Shown piece by piece: positions 8,200 to 17,665 of a stretch of 64,000 bases of DNA. A program made the translations under genes and the position numbers. The notes under the pieces are model-generated. The model was not told the origin of the DNA. It saw only the letters and a program-made list of their open reading frames with translations, and made no database searches. This stretch comes from an uncultured Eubacterium sp. (lineage in GTDB: Bacteria; Bacillota; Clostridia; Lachnospirales; Lachnospiraceae), in NCBI GenBank assembly GCA_910580075.1, contig CAJTVR010000014.1:1-64000 (forward strand), in the 5' to 3' direction. How positions within the stretch are numbered: the first letter of the stretch is position 1; the number at the start of each line of letters is the position of its first letter.

Positions 8200-10101
8200 A
8201 TGAATGAAGCAAACGAATTTAAGCCGTATATTCCGGCAGATCAGGTGCTTCCGGAAATTACGCCTGTTTCGGTTGTTCTTGGTATACTCCTGGCGGTACT
8301 TTTTGGCGGGGCAAATGCATATCTGGGTTTGAAGGTAGGAATGACAGTATCTGCATCGATTCCGGCAGCTGTTATTTCTATGGGAGTGATCCGGGTAGTA
8401 CTGAAAAGGGACTCTATTTTAGAGAATAACATTGTGCAGACCATTGGTTCCGCGGGAGAATCACTGGCTGCCGGTGCCATATTTACACTGCCGGCACTAT
8501 TTATGTGGGCAAAAGAAGGAGCAGCACAAGCACCTTCTCTGGTGGAAATTGCACTCATAACATTTGCCGGAGGGGTTATCGGTATTTTGTTTATGATACC
8601 GCTTCGGACTGCATTAATTGTACAGGAACACGGCACGCTTCCATACCCGGAAGGAAAAGCATGTGCAGAAGTATTAATGGCGGGAGAAGAAGGAGGTGCC
8701 AGCGCTTCTACTGTATTTTTGGGACTGGGAGCAGCTGCTGTCTATAAATTTATTGCAGACGGACTGTGTATTTTTCCAAGTGAAGTAGATTATGAGATAA
8801 AAAGCTATAAAGGTTCCGGCATCGGCATAGACGTGCTGCCGGCGCTTCTCGGCGTAGGCTATATCTGCGGTGCGAAAGTATCGTCTTATCTGCTGGCCGG
8901 AGGTACTCTCGGCTGGTTTGTTATTATGCCTCTGATCGCTTTGTTTGGCGGGGATGCGGTCATTTATCCGGGTACAGATCCTGTCAGCTCCATGAATCCG
9001 TTTGGACTGTGGAGGACGTATATCCGTTATATCGGTGCAGGAGCAGTTGCAGCAGGGGGCATTATGAGCCTGGTGAAATCCATGCCTTTAATTATACGCA
9101 CATTCCGCCAGGCTATGAAAGGATTTGGCGTAAAGGCGGGTGAATTAAAGCGCACGACACAGGATCTGCCAATGAATTTTGTGATAGCTGGAATTGGCGT
9201 TATGGCAGTTTTTATGTGGCTGTGTCCTTTTATTCCGGTGAACCTGTTAGGGGCAGTTATTATTATTATATTTGGCTTCTTTTTTGCAACCGTATCTTCA
9301 CGTATGGTAGGTCTGGTCGGAAGCTCAAACAATCCGGTTTCCGGCATGGCCATTGCAACGCTGCTGATTTCTACCATGATTTTAAAGGCATCCGGCATGA
9401 CTGGCATTGCAGGCATGGCAGCGGCAATCAGTATCGGATCGATTATCTGCATCATTGCAGCAATTGCGGGAGATACTTCCCAGGATTTAAAAACAGGATA
9501 CATCGTCGGGTCTACTCCGAAAAAACAGCAGATTGGCGAACTGATTGGTGTAACAGTATCAGCAGTTACGATTGGCGGTGTCTTATATCTGCTGAGCGCA
9601 GCATGGCCTTATGGTTCAGACCAGCTTCCGGCACCACAGGCAATGCTTATGAAAATGGTTGTAGAAGGGGTTATGAATGGAAATCTTCCATGGGCACTTG
9701 TATTTTCAGGTGTATTTATTGCGGTTGTAGTCGAAATTCTCGGAATACCGGTTCTGCCGTTTGCAGTAGGGCTGTACCTGCCGATTCATCTGAGTACGCC
9801 AATGATCATCGGCGGTCTTGTAAGACTGTATTTTGAAAAGAAAAAGGAAGAAAATGAAAAAGAGCGCAGGAGAAAAATAGAAAACGGAGTGCTGTACTCC
9901 TCAGGGCTGATAGCCGGAGAAGGTCTGGTCGGCATAATGCTTGCTGTTTTTGCAGTAATAGAAATCGGGGACAGGTCTCTTGGCGATATTATGAATCTTT
10001 CCGAAACTGTCAGACTCGGCGGCCTGGGCGGACTTGCCTTTTTCGCCATACTGACAGCTTCGCTCTGGTATATGATTGTAAGAAAGAAAAATAATAAATA
10101 A
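8200..10101 (+). CDS. OPT family oligopeptide transporter
   Basis: 633 residues with about 14-16 hydrophobic segments, the usual size for the bacterial OPT/YSL family. Recognisable stretches are GANAYLGLKVGMTVSASIP, IVQTIGSAGES, EGKACAEVL, SNNPVSGM and GDTSQDLKTGY. It should import peptides or metal-chelates across the cytoplasmic membrane using the proton gradient. Start after AAAAAGGAGG. Followed by a PqqD-like protein and then the dipeptidase PepD, which suggests peptide uptake and breakdown. Confidence 0.92.
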   Translation: MNEANEFKPYIPADQVLPEITPVSVVLGILLAVLFGGANAYLGLKVGMTVSASIPAAVISMGVIRVVLKRDSILENNIVQTIGSAGESLAAGAIFTLPALFMWAKEGAAQAPSLVEIALITFAGGVIGILFMIPLRTALIVQEHGTLPYPEGKACAEVLMAGEEGGASASTVFLGLGAAAVYKFIADGLCIFPSEVDYEIKSYKGSGIGIDVLPALLGVGYICGAKVSSYLLAGGTLGWFVIMPLIALFGGDAVIYPGTDPVSSMNPFGLWRTYIRYIGAGAVAAGGIMSLVKSMPLIIRTFRQAMKGFGVKAGELKRTTQDLPMNFVIAGIGVMAVFMWLCPFIPVNLLGAVIIIIFGFFFATVSSRMVGLVGSSNNPVSGMAIATLLISTMILKASGMTGIAGMAAAISIGSIICIIAAIAGDTSQDLKTGYIVGSTPKKQQIGELIGVTVSAVTIGGVLYLLSAAWPYGSDQLPAPQAMLMKMVVEGVMNGNLPWALVFSGVFIAVVVEILGIPVLPFAVGLYLPIHLSTPMIIGGLVRLYFEKKKEENEKERRRKIENGVLYSSGLIAGEGLVGIMLAVFAVIEIGDRSLGDIMNLSETVRLGGLGGLAFFAILTASLWYMIVRKKNNK

Positions 10102-10140
10102 GAAAATAATAGAGAAGAAAAATAGAGGATTTTAAGCTGA

Positions 10141-10488
10141 ATGTCAAAGAAAAAAGAAAATTTCCTGGACTATATTCCAAAAAGAAATGCATTATATAAT
10201 TGGGAAATCACTTCTAATAACCATGTAGAAGTATCCGTTGTTAACAGGGGATTTTACAACCGCATTGCCCAGCTGCTGTTTCACAAGCCGCGGATCAGTA
10301 AAATCGAGCTGGATGATATGGGCAGTTTTATCTGGCAGGAAATGGACGGCCATAAAACGGTGTATGAAATAGGTATGGCAGTCACAGTCAGATTTGGTAA
10401 AAAAGCTGAACCGCTGTATGAGCGTTTAAGTGAATATATACAGATTCTGCGAAAAAACAGCTTTATTGTATATGAAAATAAAAAATAA
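10141..10488 (+). CDS. PqqD-like peptide-chaperone protein
   Basis: 115 residues. Middle and C-terminal parts fit the PqqD/RRE winged-helix fold: ISKIELDDMGSFIWQEMDGHKTVYEI, then RLSEYIQILRKNSFI. In RiPP pathways such proteins hand a precursor peptide to a radical SAM enzyme, but no such enzyme or precursor gene is beside it here. It starts 39 bases after the OPT transporter gene, in the same direction, so an operon is likely. Its role with the transporter is unknown. Confidence 0.75.
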   Translation: MSKKKENFLDYIPKRNALYNWEITSNNHVEVSVVNRGFYNRIAQLLFHKPRISKIELDDMGSFIWQEMDGHKTVYEIGMAVTVRFGKKAEPLYERLSEYIQILRKNSFIVYENKK

Positions 10489-10573
10489 GCCGGATGCCGC
10501 AAGGGTCAGATACCCCGCAGCTTATCTGCTCTGCAGTTTTGAAGCATCGCCAGCCTGCTGTGGAGCATCCGGC
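10489..10573 (+). other. Structured 3' region after the PqqD gene
   Basis: GCCGGATGC (10489-10497) pairs with GCATCCGGC (10565-10573) around a loop of 67 bases that has its own possible small stems. It starts directly after the stop codon. There is no T tail, so it is not a standard terminator; it may be an mRNA-stability or processing structure. Confidence 0.4.
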
Positions 10574-10653
10574 TTAAACCTGTAAACCAGTCTGTAACAG
10601 AAATCCTGATGCAGAAAAGGGAGATCTTAAAATAATAGAAAGAAGGGATAAAA

Positions 10654-12111
10654 GTGGGAGTATTATCAAATTTAGAACCAAAAGAGGTGTTTACCTATTT
10701 TGAAGAAATCTGTTCAATCCCTCATGCCTCCTATCATGAGGAAAAAATCAGCAATTACTGTGTGGAATTTGCCAAAAAGCACAGCCTGGTCTATTATCAG
10801 GATGATTTAAAAAATGTAATCATAATCAAAGAGGCGTCGGCTGGATATGAAAATGAAGAACCGCTGATTATACAGGGACATCTGGATATGGTGTGTGAGA
10901 AGGTATCCGGCTGCCGGATCGATTTTGAAAAAGACGGTCTGGAGCTTATGACGCAGGGAGATTACATCACTGCAAAGGGGACGTCACTGGGCGGCGATGA
11001 CGGCATTGCAGTCGCTTATGCTCTTGCAATTCTTGCATCCGATACGATTGCGCATCCAAAACTGGAAGTGATATTTACAGTATCAGAAGAAGTAGGCATG
11101 GAGGGAGCCAGCGGCATTGACGTGTCCATGCTGCAGGGACGCAGGCTGTTAAACCTGGATTCGGAAGAAGAAGGCATTCTGCTGGCCGGATGTGCCGGAG
11201 GAGCAAGAGCAGCCTGCAGCCTGCCAGTCAGAAGAGTTCCTGCAGAAGGCAGTATGGTAAAAATCTTAGTTACAGGCCTGATGGGAGGTCATTCCGGAGC
11301 TGAGATTCATAAAGGCCGGGCCAATGCGAATATGCTGATGGGCCGTATTCTGATTGATTTATCAGCAAAGGCCGCATACACCCTGGCGGCATGGGAAGGC
11401 GGCAGCAAAGACAATGCGATTCCGAGAGAATGTACCGCAGTGATCTGCCTGCCAGATCATGATTTGGAGGCAGTACAGCAGGAAGCTGCAAAAATCCAGA
11501 AAGATATTTCTAATGAGTATGCCGTCACAGACAAAAACATACAGATTACAGTACAGACGCTGGAGGAAAGCGGTGAAAAACGGCCGGATACCATGTTAGA
11601 CAAGGACAGCACCAGACAGGCAGTACTGCTTGTAAATGCACTTCCGAATGGAATTCAGGCAATGAGCGCAGATGTAGAAGGGCTGGTGGAAACATCCCTG
11701 AATCTGGGTGTTTTAAAACTGGCTGAAACCGAACTGACAGTTACCTATGCAGTCCGCAGCTCGTCGGGGAGCGCACAGGAAGCGTTACTGAATAAAATGA
11801 CTTACCTGACACAGGGACTTGGCGGCAGCATCCGCATAACCGGGCGTTATCCGGCATGGGAATACAGGAGGGATTCTGCTCTGAGGGAGAAAATGTGTGC
11901 AGTTTACGAAAAGATGTATAGAAAAAAGCCTGTTATTGAGGCCATTCATGCCGGACTGGAGTGCGGACTGCTTGCCGGCAAACTCCCGGGGCTGGACTGC
12001 ATTTCCATAGGGCCGGATATGGAATCTGTGCATACAACGGAAGAAAAGCTGAGCATATCTTCCACGAAGCGGGTGTGGGAATTTATTCTGGAGGTTTTAA
12101 AAACAAAATAG
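10654..12111 (+). CDS. pepD: Aminoacyl-histidine dipeptidase (PepD, M20)
   Basis: 485 residues; GTG start after AGAAGGG. Metal-binding M20 motifs are complete: GHLDMV near 80, GGDDGIA near 113, SEEVGMEGA near 147, and the dimerisation part MGGHSGAEIHKGRANAN. The C-terminal H ligand is in IHAGLECG. The enzyme cuts dipeptides such as Xaa-His in the cytoplasm with zinc. It fits with the peptide transporter two genes upstream. Confidence 0.93.
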   Translation: MGVLSNLEPKEVFTYFEEICSIPHASYHEEKISNYCVEFAKKHSLVYYQDDLKNVIIIKEASAGYENEEPLIIQGHLDMVCEKVSGCRIDFEKDGLELMTQGDYITAKGTSLGGDDGIAVAYALAILASDTIAHPKLEVIFTVSEEVGMEGASGIDVSMLQGRRLLNLDSEEEGILLAGCAGGARAACSLPVRRVPAEGSMVKILVTGLMGGHSGAEIHKGRANANMLMGRILIDLSAKAAYTLAAWEGGSKDNAIPRECTAVICLPDHDLEAVQQEAAKIQKDISNEYAVTDKNIQITVQTLEESGEKRPDTMLDKDSTRQAVLLVNALPNGIQAMSADVEGLVETSLNLGVLKLAETELTVTYAVRSSSGSAQEALLNKMTYLTQGLGGSIRITGRYPAWEYRRDSALREKMCAVYEKMYRKKPVIEAIHAGLECGLLAGKLPGLDCISIGPDMESVHTTEEKLSISSTKRVWEFILEVLKTK

Positions 12112-12198
12112 CCTGATTCAATTTAAATGAATTCATGCTGCAGGAGCGCAGTGTGGATTCATTTTATTTTATCAGCTTTTTACCGGCATCAAAGAAAA

Positions 12199-12226
12199 GA
12201 AATTCAAAATATTTGAATTCTTTTTT
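12199..12226 (+). terminator. AT-rich hairpin with T tail after pepD
   Basis: AATTCAAA / TTTGAATT stem with flanking GA/TC and a run of six T. It could end pepD transcription; it overlaps the region just before the pfkA promoter. Confidence 0.45.
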
Positions 12227-12227
12227 A

Positions 12228-12256
12228 TTGACAGCCCAATGACGAATAATTTATAA
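12228..12256 (+). promoter_or_regulatory. Sigma-A promoter of pfkA
   Basis: TTGACA, 17 bases, TTATAA, 57 bases before the ATG at 12313. Confidence 0.65.
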
Positions 12257-12312
12257 TAGAAATGACGAATAGTTTTACTATATTACTAAGAAGAAAGAGA
12301 GGATGCGTCAAA

Positions 12313-13386
12313 ATGCTTAGAGTGGGTATGCTTACAAGCGGCGGTGACTGTCAGGCACTCAATGCTGCCATGAGAGGCGTTGCAAAAGGTTTAAGCTCCA
12401 ATGTGGAAGAGTTAGAGATTTATGGATTTTTAGATGGATATAAGGGGCTGATTTATGGAAATTACCGCCTGCTTTCTTCGTCAGATTTTTCCGGTATTCT
12501 GACAAAAGGCGGAACAATTTTAGGCTCTTCCCGTCAGCCGTTTAAGCTGATGCGTACACCAGATGCGAACGGGCTGGACAAAGTGGAAGCCATGAAGCAG
12601 AATTACTACAAGCTGAATCTGGACTGCCTTGTTATTCTTGGCGGGAACGGTACACAGAAAACAGCAAATCTTCTTCGTGAAGAAGGACTTAACGTGATCC
12701 ACTTACCAAAGACTATTGACAATGACATATTCGGAACAGATGTTACTTTTGGATTCCAGAGTGCAATCAATATCGCCACAGATGCAATTGACTGTATACA
12801 TACGACGGCTGCTTCCCACAACCGTGTATTTATTGTAGAAGTAATGGGACACAAGGTTGGCTGGCTGACACTTTATGCAGGACTTGCCGGAGGTGCAGAT
12901 ATTATTCTTCTTCCAGAAATACCTTATGATATTAAAAAAGTCGTAACAGCGATTGAAAACCGTACAAAAGCCGGAAAAGGCTTCACCATTCTTGCAGTTG
13001 CAGAAGGTGCGATTTCAAAAGAAGATGTAAAATTAAGCAAAAAAGAATATAAAAAGAAACTGGAAAAATCTCCATATCCGTCTGTATCTTATGAAATTGC
13101 ACAGAAAATCGGCGACAAACTCGGCAGTGAAGTGCGCGTAACTGTACCGGGACATACACAAAGAGGCGGAAGCCCGACTCCGTATGACCGTGTGCTTTGT
13201 ACAAGACTTGGCGCAGAAGGCGCAAAAGCTATTTTGGAAAAAGATTACGGCCACATGATCGCAATGGTAAATAATGAAGTAAGACGCGTGCCATTAGAAA
13301 ATGTTGCTGGTAAATTAAAGACAGTTGACCCGAATGCCCAGATTGTAAAAGAAGCAAAACTGACAGGCATTAGCTTTGGGGATTAA
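12313..13386 (+). CDS. pfkA: 6-phosphofructokinase
   Basis: 357 residues from the ATG at 12313, which follows AGAGAGGA; the longer frame from 12262 has no site. Clear PFK pattern: LTSGGDCQALNAAMRG, GGTILGSSR, PKTIDNDI, EVMGHKVGWL, PEIPYD, GHTQRGGSPTP. It phosphorylates fructose 6-phosphate in glycolysis. The phosphate-donor region reads GGNGT: Gly at the position that usually marks ATP use, but Asn where GGDGS has Asp. Lys in PKTIDND is the group usually called clade P or III, many of which use ATP. Donor choice (ATP or PPi) is therefore not certain. Confidence 0.9.
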   Translation: MLRVGMLTSGGDCQALNAAMRGVAKGLSSNVEELEIYGFLDGYKGLIYGNYRLLSSSDFSGILTKGGTILGSSRQPFKLMRTPDANGLDKVEAMKQNYYKLNLDCLVILGGNGTQKTANLLREEGLNVIHLPKTIDNDIFGTDVTFGFQSAINIATDAIDCIHTTAASHNRVFIVEVMGHKVGWLTLYAGLAGGADIILLPEIPYDIKKVVTAIENRTKAGKGFTILAVAEGAISKEDVKLSKKEYKKKLEKSPYPSVSYEIAQKIGDKLGSEVRVTVPGHTQRGGSPTPYDRVLCTRLGAEGAKAILEKDYGHMIAMVNNEVRRVPLENVAGKLKTVDPNAQIVKEAKLTGISFGD

Positions 13387-13416
13387 TGGAATTGCCCTTT
13401 GGGTATAAAATAAAAT

Positions 13417-13499
13417 CTGCTGCGTGGATGCTGCGGGACGTGGCTGGAAACCGTTTCCAGTCATGAACCGGATTTACGCAGCAGTTTTTATATTTTTTG
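13417..13499 (+). terminator. Terminator of pfkA
   Basis: CTGCTGCGT (13417-13425) pairs with ACGCAGCAG (13476-13484), with an inner CTGGAAAC/GTTTCCAG hairpin, followed by a long T-rich tail. Confidence 0.75.
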
Positions 13500-13520
13500 T
13501 CGGTTGTTAAGGAGGTCAGA

Positions 13521-15095
13521 ATGTCATATACAGCGCTTTACCGAAAATACCGTCCGCAGAGTTTTGAAGATGTAAAGGGCCAGAATCACATTGTAACAAC
13601 ACTTCGTAACCAGATCAGAGCGGAACGGATCGGACATGCTTATCTGTTTTGCGGGACAAGGGGGACTGGAAAAACTACGATAGCAAAAATTTTTGCAAAA
13701 GCAGTCAATTGTGAAAACCCGGACGAAGGAAGCCCGTGCGGCCAGTGTCCGTCCTGCAGGTCCATTTCACAGGGCAGCTCCCTGAATGTGATCGAAATAG
13801 ATGCAGCATCCAATAACGGCGTAGATAACATCCGGGAAATCAGGGACGAAGTAACCTATCCGCCTACAGCAGGCAGATATAAAGTCTATATTATCGATGA
13901 GGTTCATATGCTTTCCATAGGAGCATTTAACGCACTGCTGAAAACGCTTGAAGAACCGCCTTCGTATGTTATCTTTATACTGGCTACGACAGAGGCGCAT
14001 AAAATTCCGGTGACAATCCTCTCACGATGCCAGCGGTATGATTTTCACCGTATTTCAGCAGATGTAATTACACAAAGGCTTCAGGAGCTTGTAGAAAAGG
14101 AACAGGCCCAGGCAGAAGAAAAAGCTGTGCGCTATATAGCAAAGTGTGCTGACGGAGCCATGCGCGATGCATTAAGTCTGTTAGACCAGTGCATGGCGTT
14201 TTATATGGGACAGAAGCTGACATACGATCATGTGCTGGATGTGCTTGGCGCTGTAGATACAGAGCGTTTTTCCGCTCTTTTGCGTGCGGTGATCGGCGCA
14301 AATGTGCTGGCAGCTATGCATCAGGTGGAAGAGCTGGTGACAGAAGGCCGGGATCTGGGGCAGTTTGTCAATGACTTTACATGGTATCTTCGTAACCTGC
14401 TGCTCCTGCAAAGCTCAGACGATATGGAAGAAGTACTGGATATTTCCAGCGAAAATCTGGCTCTTTTGAAAGAAGAATGCCAGATGACAGACAGTACACA
14501 GCTGATGCGATATATCCGTATTTTTTCGGAATTATCCAGTCAGATACGCTATGCGTCCCAAAAACGGATTTTAATAGAAATTGCAGTTATCAAACTATGC
14601 CGCCCGGCGATGGAAGAAGATCTCGGTTCTGTTTTAGAAAGAATCAGACAGCTGGAAAAAAAGGCTGAAGAAGGTATCATGTTTCAGCCGGCGTCTGCCG
14701 CAGCCGCAGCTAAAGGCGTGCCTGCAGATACCTCCGCATCAGACGTGCCAAAGCTGCCTGTGCCGAAAGCCGTATCAGAAGATATTCAGCAGGTTGTGAC
14801 AAACTGGAACAGCATACTGGCAGATATGTCTGATTTAATTAGAAATTACCTGCGCAAAGCTCATTTAAGCATAGGCGGCAATGATGTTTTATTAATTGTA
14901 TTTGATGATTCTCTCTTATATGATATGATATCAGAAGAAGAGCGGCTGCAGGAAATCACTGAAAAAATATCCGGCAGTATCGGAAAAGAAGTACAGATAC
15001 AGGTAAAACTCAATGATACCGGGCATTCATTTGAAAAAGCATATGTAGATCTGGAGCAGATCATTCATACAGAAATTGAATATGAAGATTTTTAA
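13521..15095 (+). CDS. dnaX: DNA polymerase III subunit gamma/tau
   Basis: 524 residues from the ATG at 13521 after AAGGAGG. N-terminal AAA+ clamp-loader ATPase: Walker A GTRGTGKTT, four-cysteine zinc module with CGQCPSC, Walker B DEVHML, sensor 1 TTEAHKIP, SRC arginine finger. The C-terminal part (about 370-524) is the tau-like polymerase-binding domain after an Ala/Pro linker. It loads the sliding clamp at the replisome. Followed by ybaB and recR, the standard gene order. Confidence 0.96.
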   Translation: MSYTALYRKYRPQSFEDVKGQNHIVTTLRNQIRAERIGHAYLFCGTRGTGKTTIAKIFAKAVNCENPDEGSPCGQCPSCRSISQGSSLNVIEIDAASNNGVDNIREIRDEVTYPPTAGRYKVYIIDEVHMLSIGAFNALLKTLEEPPSYVIFILATTEAHKIPVTILSRCQRYDFHRISADVITQRLQELVEKEQAQAEEKAVRYIAKCADGAMRDALSLLDQCMAFYMGQKLTYDHVLDVLGAVDTERFSALLRAVIGANVLAAMHQVEELVTEGRDLGQFVNDFTWYLRNLLLLQSSDDMEEVLDISSENLALLKEECQMTDSTQLMRYIRIFSELSSQIRYASQKRILIEIAVIKLCRPAMEEDLGSVLERIRQLEKKAEEGIMFQPASAAAAAKGVPADTSASDVPKLPVPKAVSEDIQQVVTNWNSILADMSDLIRNYLRKAHLSIGGNDVLLIVFDDSLLYDMISEEERLQEITEKISGSIGKEVQIQVKLNDTGHSFEKAYVDLEQIIHTEIEYEDF

Positions 15096-15191
15096 ATTCA
15101 CCTGCAGGCAGCAGCATTCGCTATTGTCAGATTGGCAAATATGCGTTAAAATCAGATAGCAGCAAAAAATCATTACAGGGAGGAAAGGATT

Positions 15192-15542
15192 ATGGCAAGA
15201 AGAGGCGGATTTCCAGGAGGCGGCATGCCGAATAACATGGCAAATCTGATGAAACAGGCACAAAAGATGCAAAGACAGATGGAAGATGCCACAAAAGAAC
15301 TGGAAGAAAAAGAAATGACCGCTGCCGCAGGAGGCGGAGCCGTAGAAGTTACGGTATCAGGCAAACGGGAAGTTACCAAAGTAAAAATTGACCCGGAAGC
15401 TGTAGACCCGGATGATGTGGAAATGCTGGAGGACCTGATTATGGCAGCCACAAATGGAGCCCTGCGCCAGATAGATGAATATTCCCAGAACACAATGGGC
15501 AAAATTACCGGAGGACTTGGCGGCGGAATGGGGTTATTTTAA
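15192..15542 (+). CDS. ybaB: YbaB/EbfC family nucleoid-associated protein
   Basis: 116 residues; site AGGGAGGAAAGG. Gly-rich ends flank the helix NLMKQAQKMQRQME and the beta part with AGGGAVEVTVSG, typical of YbaB. It binds DNA as a dimer. It ends two bases before recR. Confidence 0.93.
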   Translation: MARRGGFPGGGMPNNMANLMKQAQKMQRQMEDATKELEEKEMTAAAGGGAVEVTVSGKREVTKVKIDPEAVDPDDVEMLEDLIMAATNGALRQIDEYSQNTMGKITGGLGGGMGLF

Positions 15543-15544
15543 AT

Positions 15545-16141
15545 ATGGACTATTACAGCAGCCAGATCAGCAGACTGATAGAATCTCTGGCAGCGCTGCC
15601 AGGGATTGGCGTCAAGTCTGCGCAGAGAATGGCTTTTCATATTTTAAATATGCCGGAAACAGAAGTGGAAAAACTGTCCAGATCCATTATCGAAGCAAAA
15701 CGCAATGTACGTTACTGCAGCAAGTGCTTTACACTGACAGATGACGAGACCTGTCCGATATGCAGAAATAAAAACCGTGACCAGACACAGATTATGGTTG
15801 TAGAAAATCCGAGAGATCTGGCGGCTTATGAAAAAACCGGGAAATTTGAAGGCGTATATCATGTCCTGCACGGTGCAATTTCGCCTATGCTTGGCATCGG
15901 GCCGGCGGATATCCGGTTAAAAGAGCTGATGCAGCGTCTGCAGGGAGATGTCAGCGAAGTTATTATAGCGACAAATTCCAGCCTCGAAGGCGAGACAACC
16001 GCCATGTATATCAGCAAACTGATTAAGCCGACCGGCATTAAAGTCACGCGGATTGCAAGCGGAGTACCGGTAGGCGGAGATTTGGAATATATCGATGAAG
16101 TGACTCTGCTGAGGGCTTTGGAAGGCCGGACAGAACTATAG
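15545..16141 (+). CDS. recR: Recombination protein RecR
   Basis: 198 residues, the normal length. Helix-hairpin-helix ALPGIGVKSAQRMAFH, zinc finger CSKC...CPIC (about 57-72) and Toprim domain with VVENPRDLAAYEKTG and ATNSSLEGE. It acts in RecFOR gap repair in the cytoplasm. Two-base spacing from ybaB implies one mRNA. Confidence 0.96.
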   Translation: MDYYSSQISRLIESLAALPGIGVKSAQRMAFHILNMPETEVEKLSRSIIEAKRNVRYCSKCFTLTDDETCPICRNKNRDQTQIMVVENPRDLAAYEKTGKFEGVYHVLHGAISPMLGIGPADIRLKELMQRLQGDVSEVIIATNSSLEGETTAMYISKLIKPTGIKVTRIASGVPVGGDLEYIDEVTLLRALEGRTEL

Positions 16142-16241
16142 AATAATTTATCTGCTCTGCTAACAACAATATATGCCAAAATCGGCCTGTTTTTTATGTT
16201 ACATTGAACACAGCCTGAAAAAATGGAAAGAGGTGTGTGAA

Positions 16242-17579
16242 GTGGCAGAACAAAAACAGCCGATAAGGGCACTACCAAAGAATATCCGCCAGATAGGCAT
16301 GAGCAAAGGAAACTGCAGAGTGTATCTGGAGGATTATGTATATACTTACTTACATACACAGGAAGAGCAGGAGGACTGGGCTCACCGGGGATTTGTGCTG
16401 CTGGGAAAAGCTGAGAGCAGTAAAGATGACACAAGATATTTTATAAGCGGCCTGATCCGCATTGAGGACATGTTCTTCAAAGACGGTGTTTTGGATTTTT
16501 CAGACGAAACATGGGCATATATTTACAAAGAAATGAAAAAATACTATGACGACCTGGAAATCACAGGCTGGGGCCAGGATGTCAGCAGTGCTTCGGCCAG
16601 TCTGACCGCAGAACTGGAACGGATTCACAAGCAGAATTTTAATATTCAGAAAAATGTCCTGTTTCTGATTGATCATGTGGAAAATGAAGAAGCCTTCTAT
16701 GTCTTTGAAAAAAATGTGCTGCAGCGTAAAGAAGGCTATTATGTCTATTATGAAAAAAATCCGCAGATGCAGGAATATATGATAGAATCCCAGAAATCCG
16801 GACAGCTGGACATTCCGCCGCAGGAAATAGAAGAACCGCTCGTACACAGCTATCGCGAAACACTGCTGGAAAAAAAGGCACAGCTGTCAGCCCGCAAATG
16901 GAATGGCGTCTTATATGCTACCAGTATGCTTCTCGTACTGTCTGTCTGTGTTCTGGGTGTCAGCACCGTAAATAATGTAGAAAAAATGCAGAATCTGGAA
17001 TCTACAGTCAGCCAGATCTCCGGCCATGGAGGACAAGCCGGTGATATGCCGGTCATGAGCCAGAATACAGGAAAACCGGATGAGGCCGGAACAGATTCTG
17101 CCAGCGGAAAGAATGCAGATGCAGAAAAATCTGCCAGCCAGACAGATACTGAAGAAGAATCCGGCAGTCAGGAAACAGACACTGGCGGAAACGAAGACGA
17201 TACAGACAGCAGAAACTCTGGAAACGGGGACGGAGCGGATACAGACAGCAAATCGTCTGAAAATGAAACAGACGCTTCCGAAAACGGGGGAAAATCCGGC
17301 AGTAAAGAAAAAGGCAGCGGTGCAGATGACAGCGGCAAAGGGAAATCTGACAGGGAGGAATCTGAGAAGATCTCTTCAGATAGTCTGGAAACTTCATCTC
17401 TTTCAGATGCGCAGACTTATCTGCTGCAGGGCTATTACATAGTGCAAAAAGGGGACAGCCTTGCAGGAATCAGCAGAAAAATTTACGGTTCAGCGGCAAA
17501 AGCCGCAAAAATATGCGAGCTGAACGGTATCGATGATATGGACAAGATATATGCGGGCCAGAGACTGGAACTGCCATAA
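16242..17579 (+). CDS. Membrane protein with degenerate MPN/JAMM-like domain and C-terminal LysM
   Basis: 445 residues from a GTG at 16242 after GAAAGAGGTG; a longer frame from 16173 has no site. Residues about 10-185 follow the strand-helix order of an MPN (JAMM) domain (FVLLGKAES..TRYFISGLIRI...ITGWGQDVSSASASL...NVLFLIDHVENEEAFYVFE), but the HxHP zinc ligands are absent at residues 109-114. A single membrane helix lies near 221-243 (LYATSMLLVLSVCVLGVS). Then comes a Ser/Asp/Glu/Lys-rich disordered linker of about 130 residues, and a LysM domain (YYIVQKGDSL...IYAGQRLELP) at 396-445. The LysM should sit outside the membrane on peptidoglycan. Function unknown; the MPN reading is inference. Confidence 0.75.
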   Translation: MAEQKQPIRALPKNIRQIGMSKGNCRVYLEDYVYTYLHTQEEQEDWAHRGFVLLGKAESSKDDTRYFISGLIRIEDMFFKDGVLDFSDETWAYIYKEMKKYYDDLEITGWGQDVSSASASLTAELERIHKQNFNIQKNVLFLIDHVENEEAFYVFEKNVLQRKEGYYVYYEKNPQMQEYMIESQKSGQLDIPPQEIEEPLVHSYRETLLEKKAQLSARKWNGVLYATSMLLVLSVCVLGVSTVNNVEKMQNLESTVSQISGHGGQAGDMPVMSQNTGKPDEAGTDSASGKNADAEKSASQTDTEEESGSQETDTGGNEDDTDSRNSGNGDGADTDSKSSENETDASENGGKSGSKEKGSGADDSGKGKSDREESEKISSDSLETSSLSDAQTYLLQGYYIVQKGDSLAGISRKIYGSAAKAAKICELNGIDDMDKIYAGQRLELP

Positions 17580-17665
17580 AAGAATGCAGGAACCGGGCCT
17601 TACAATAGGATTTCCATGAAATACAATGGAATGAGAAAACAGGTATTGGGGATACGGGAGCAGAT

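Noticed and set aside
10489..10573. Riboswitch or T-box before pepD
   Set aside because: It follows the previous stop codon, and I see no known aptamer or T-box motif.
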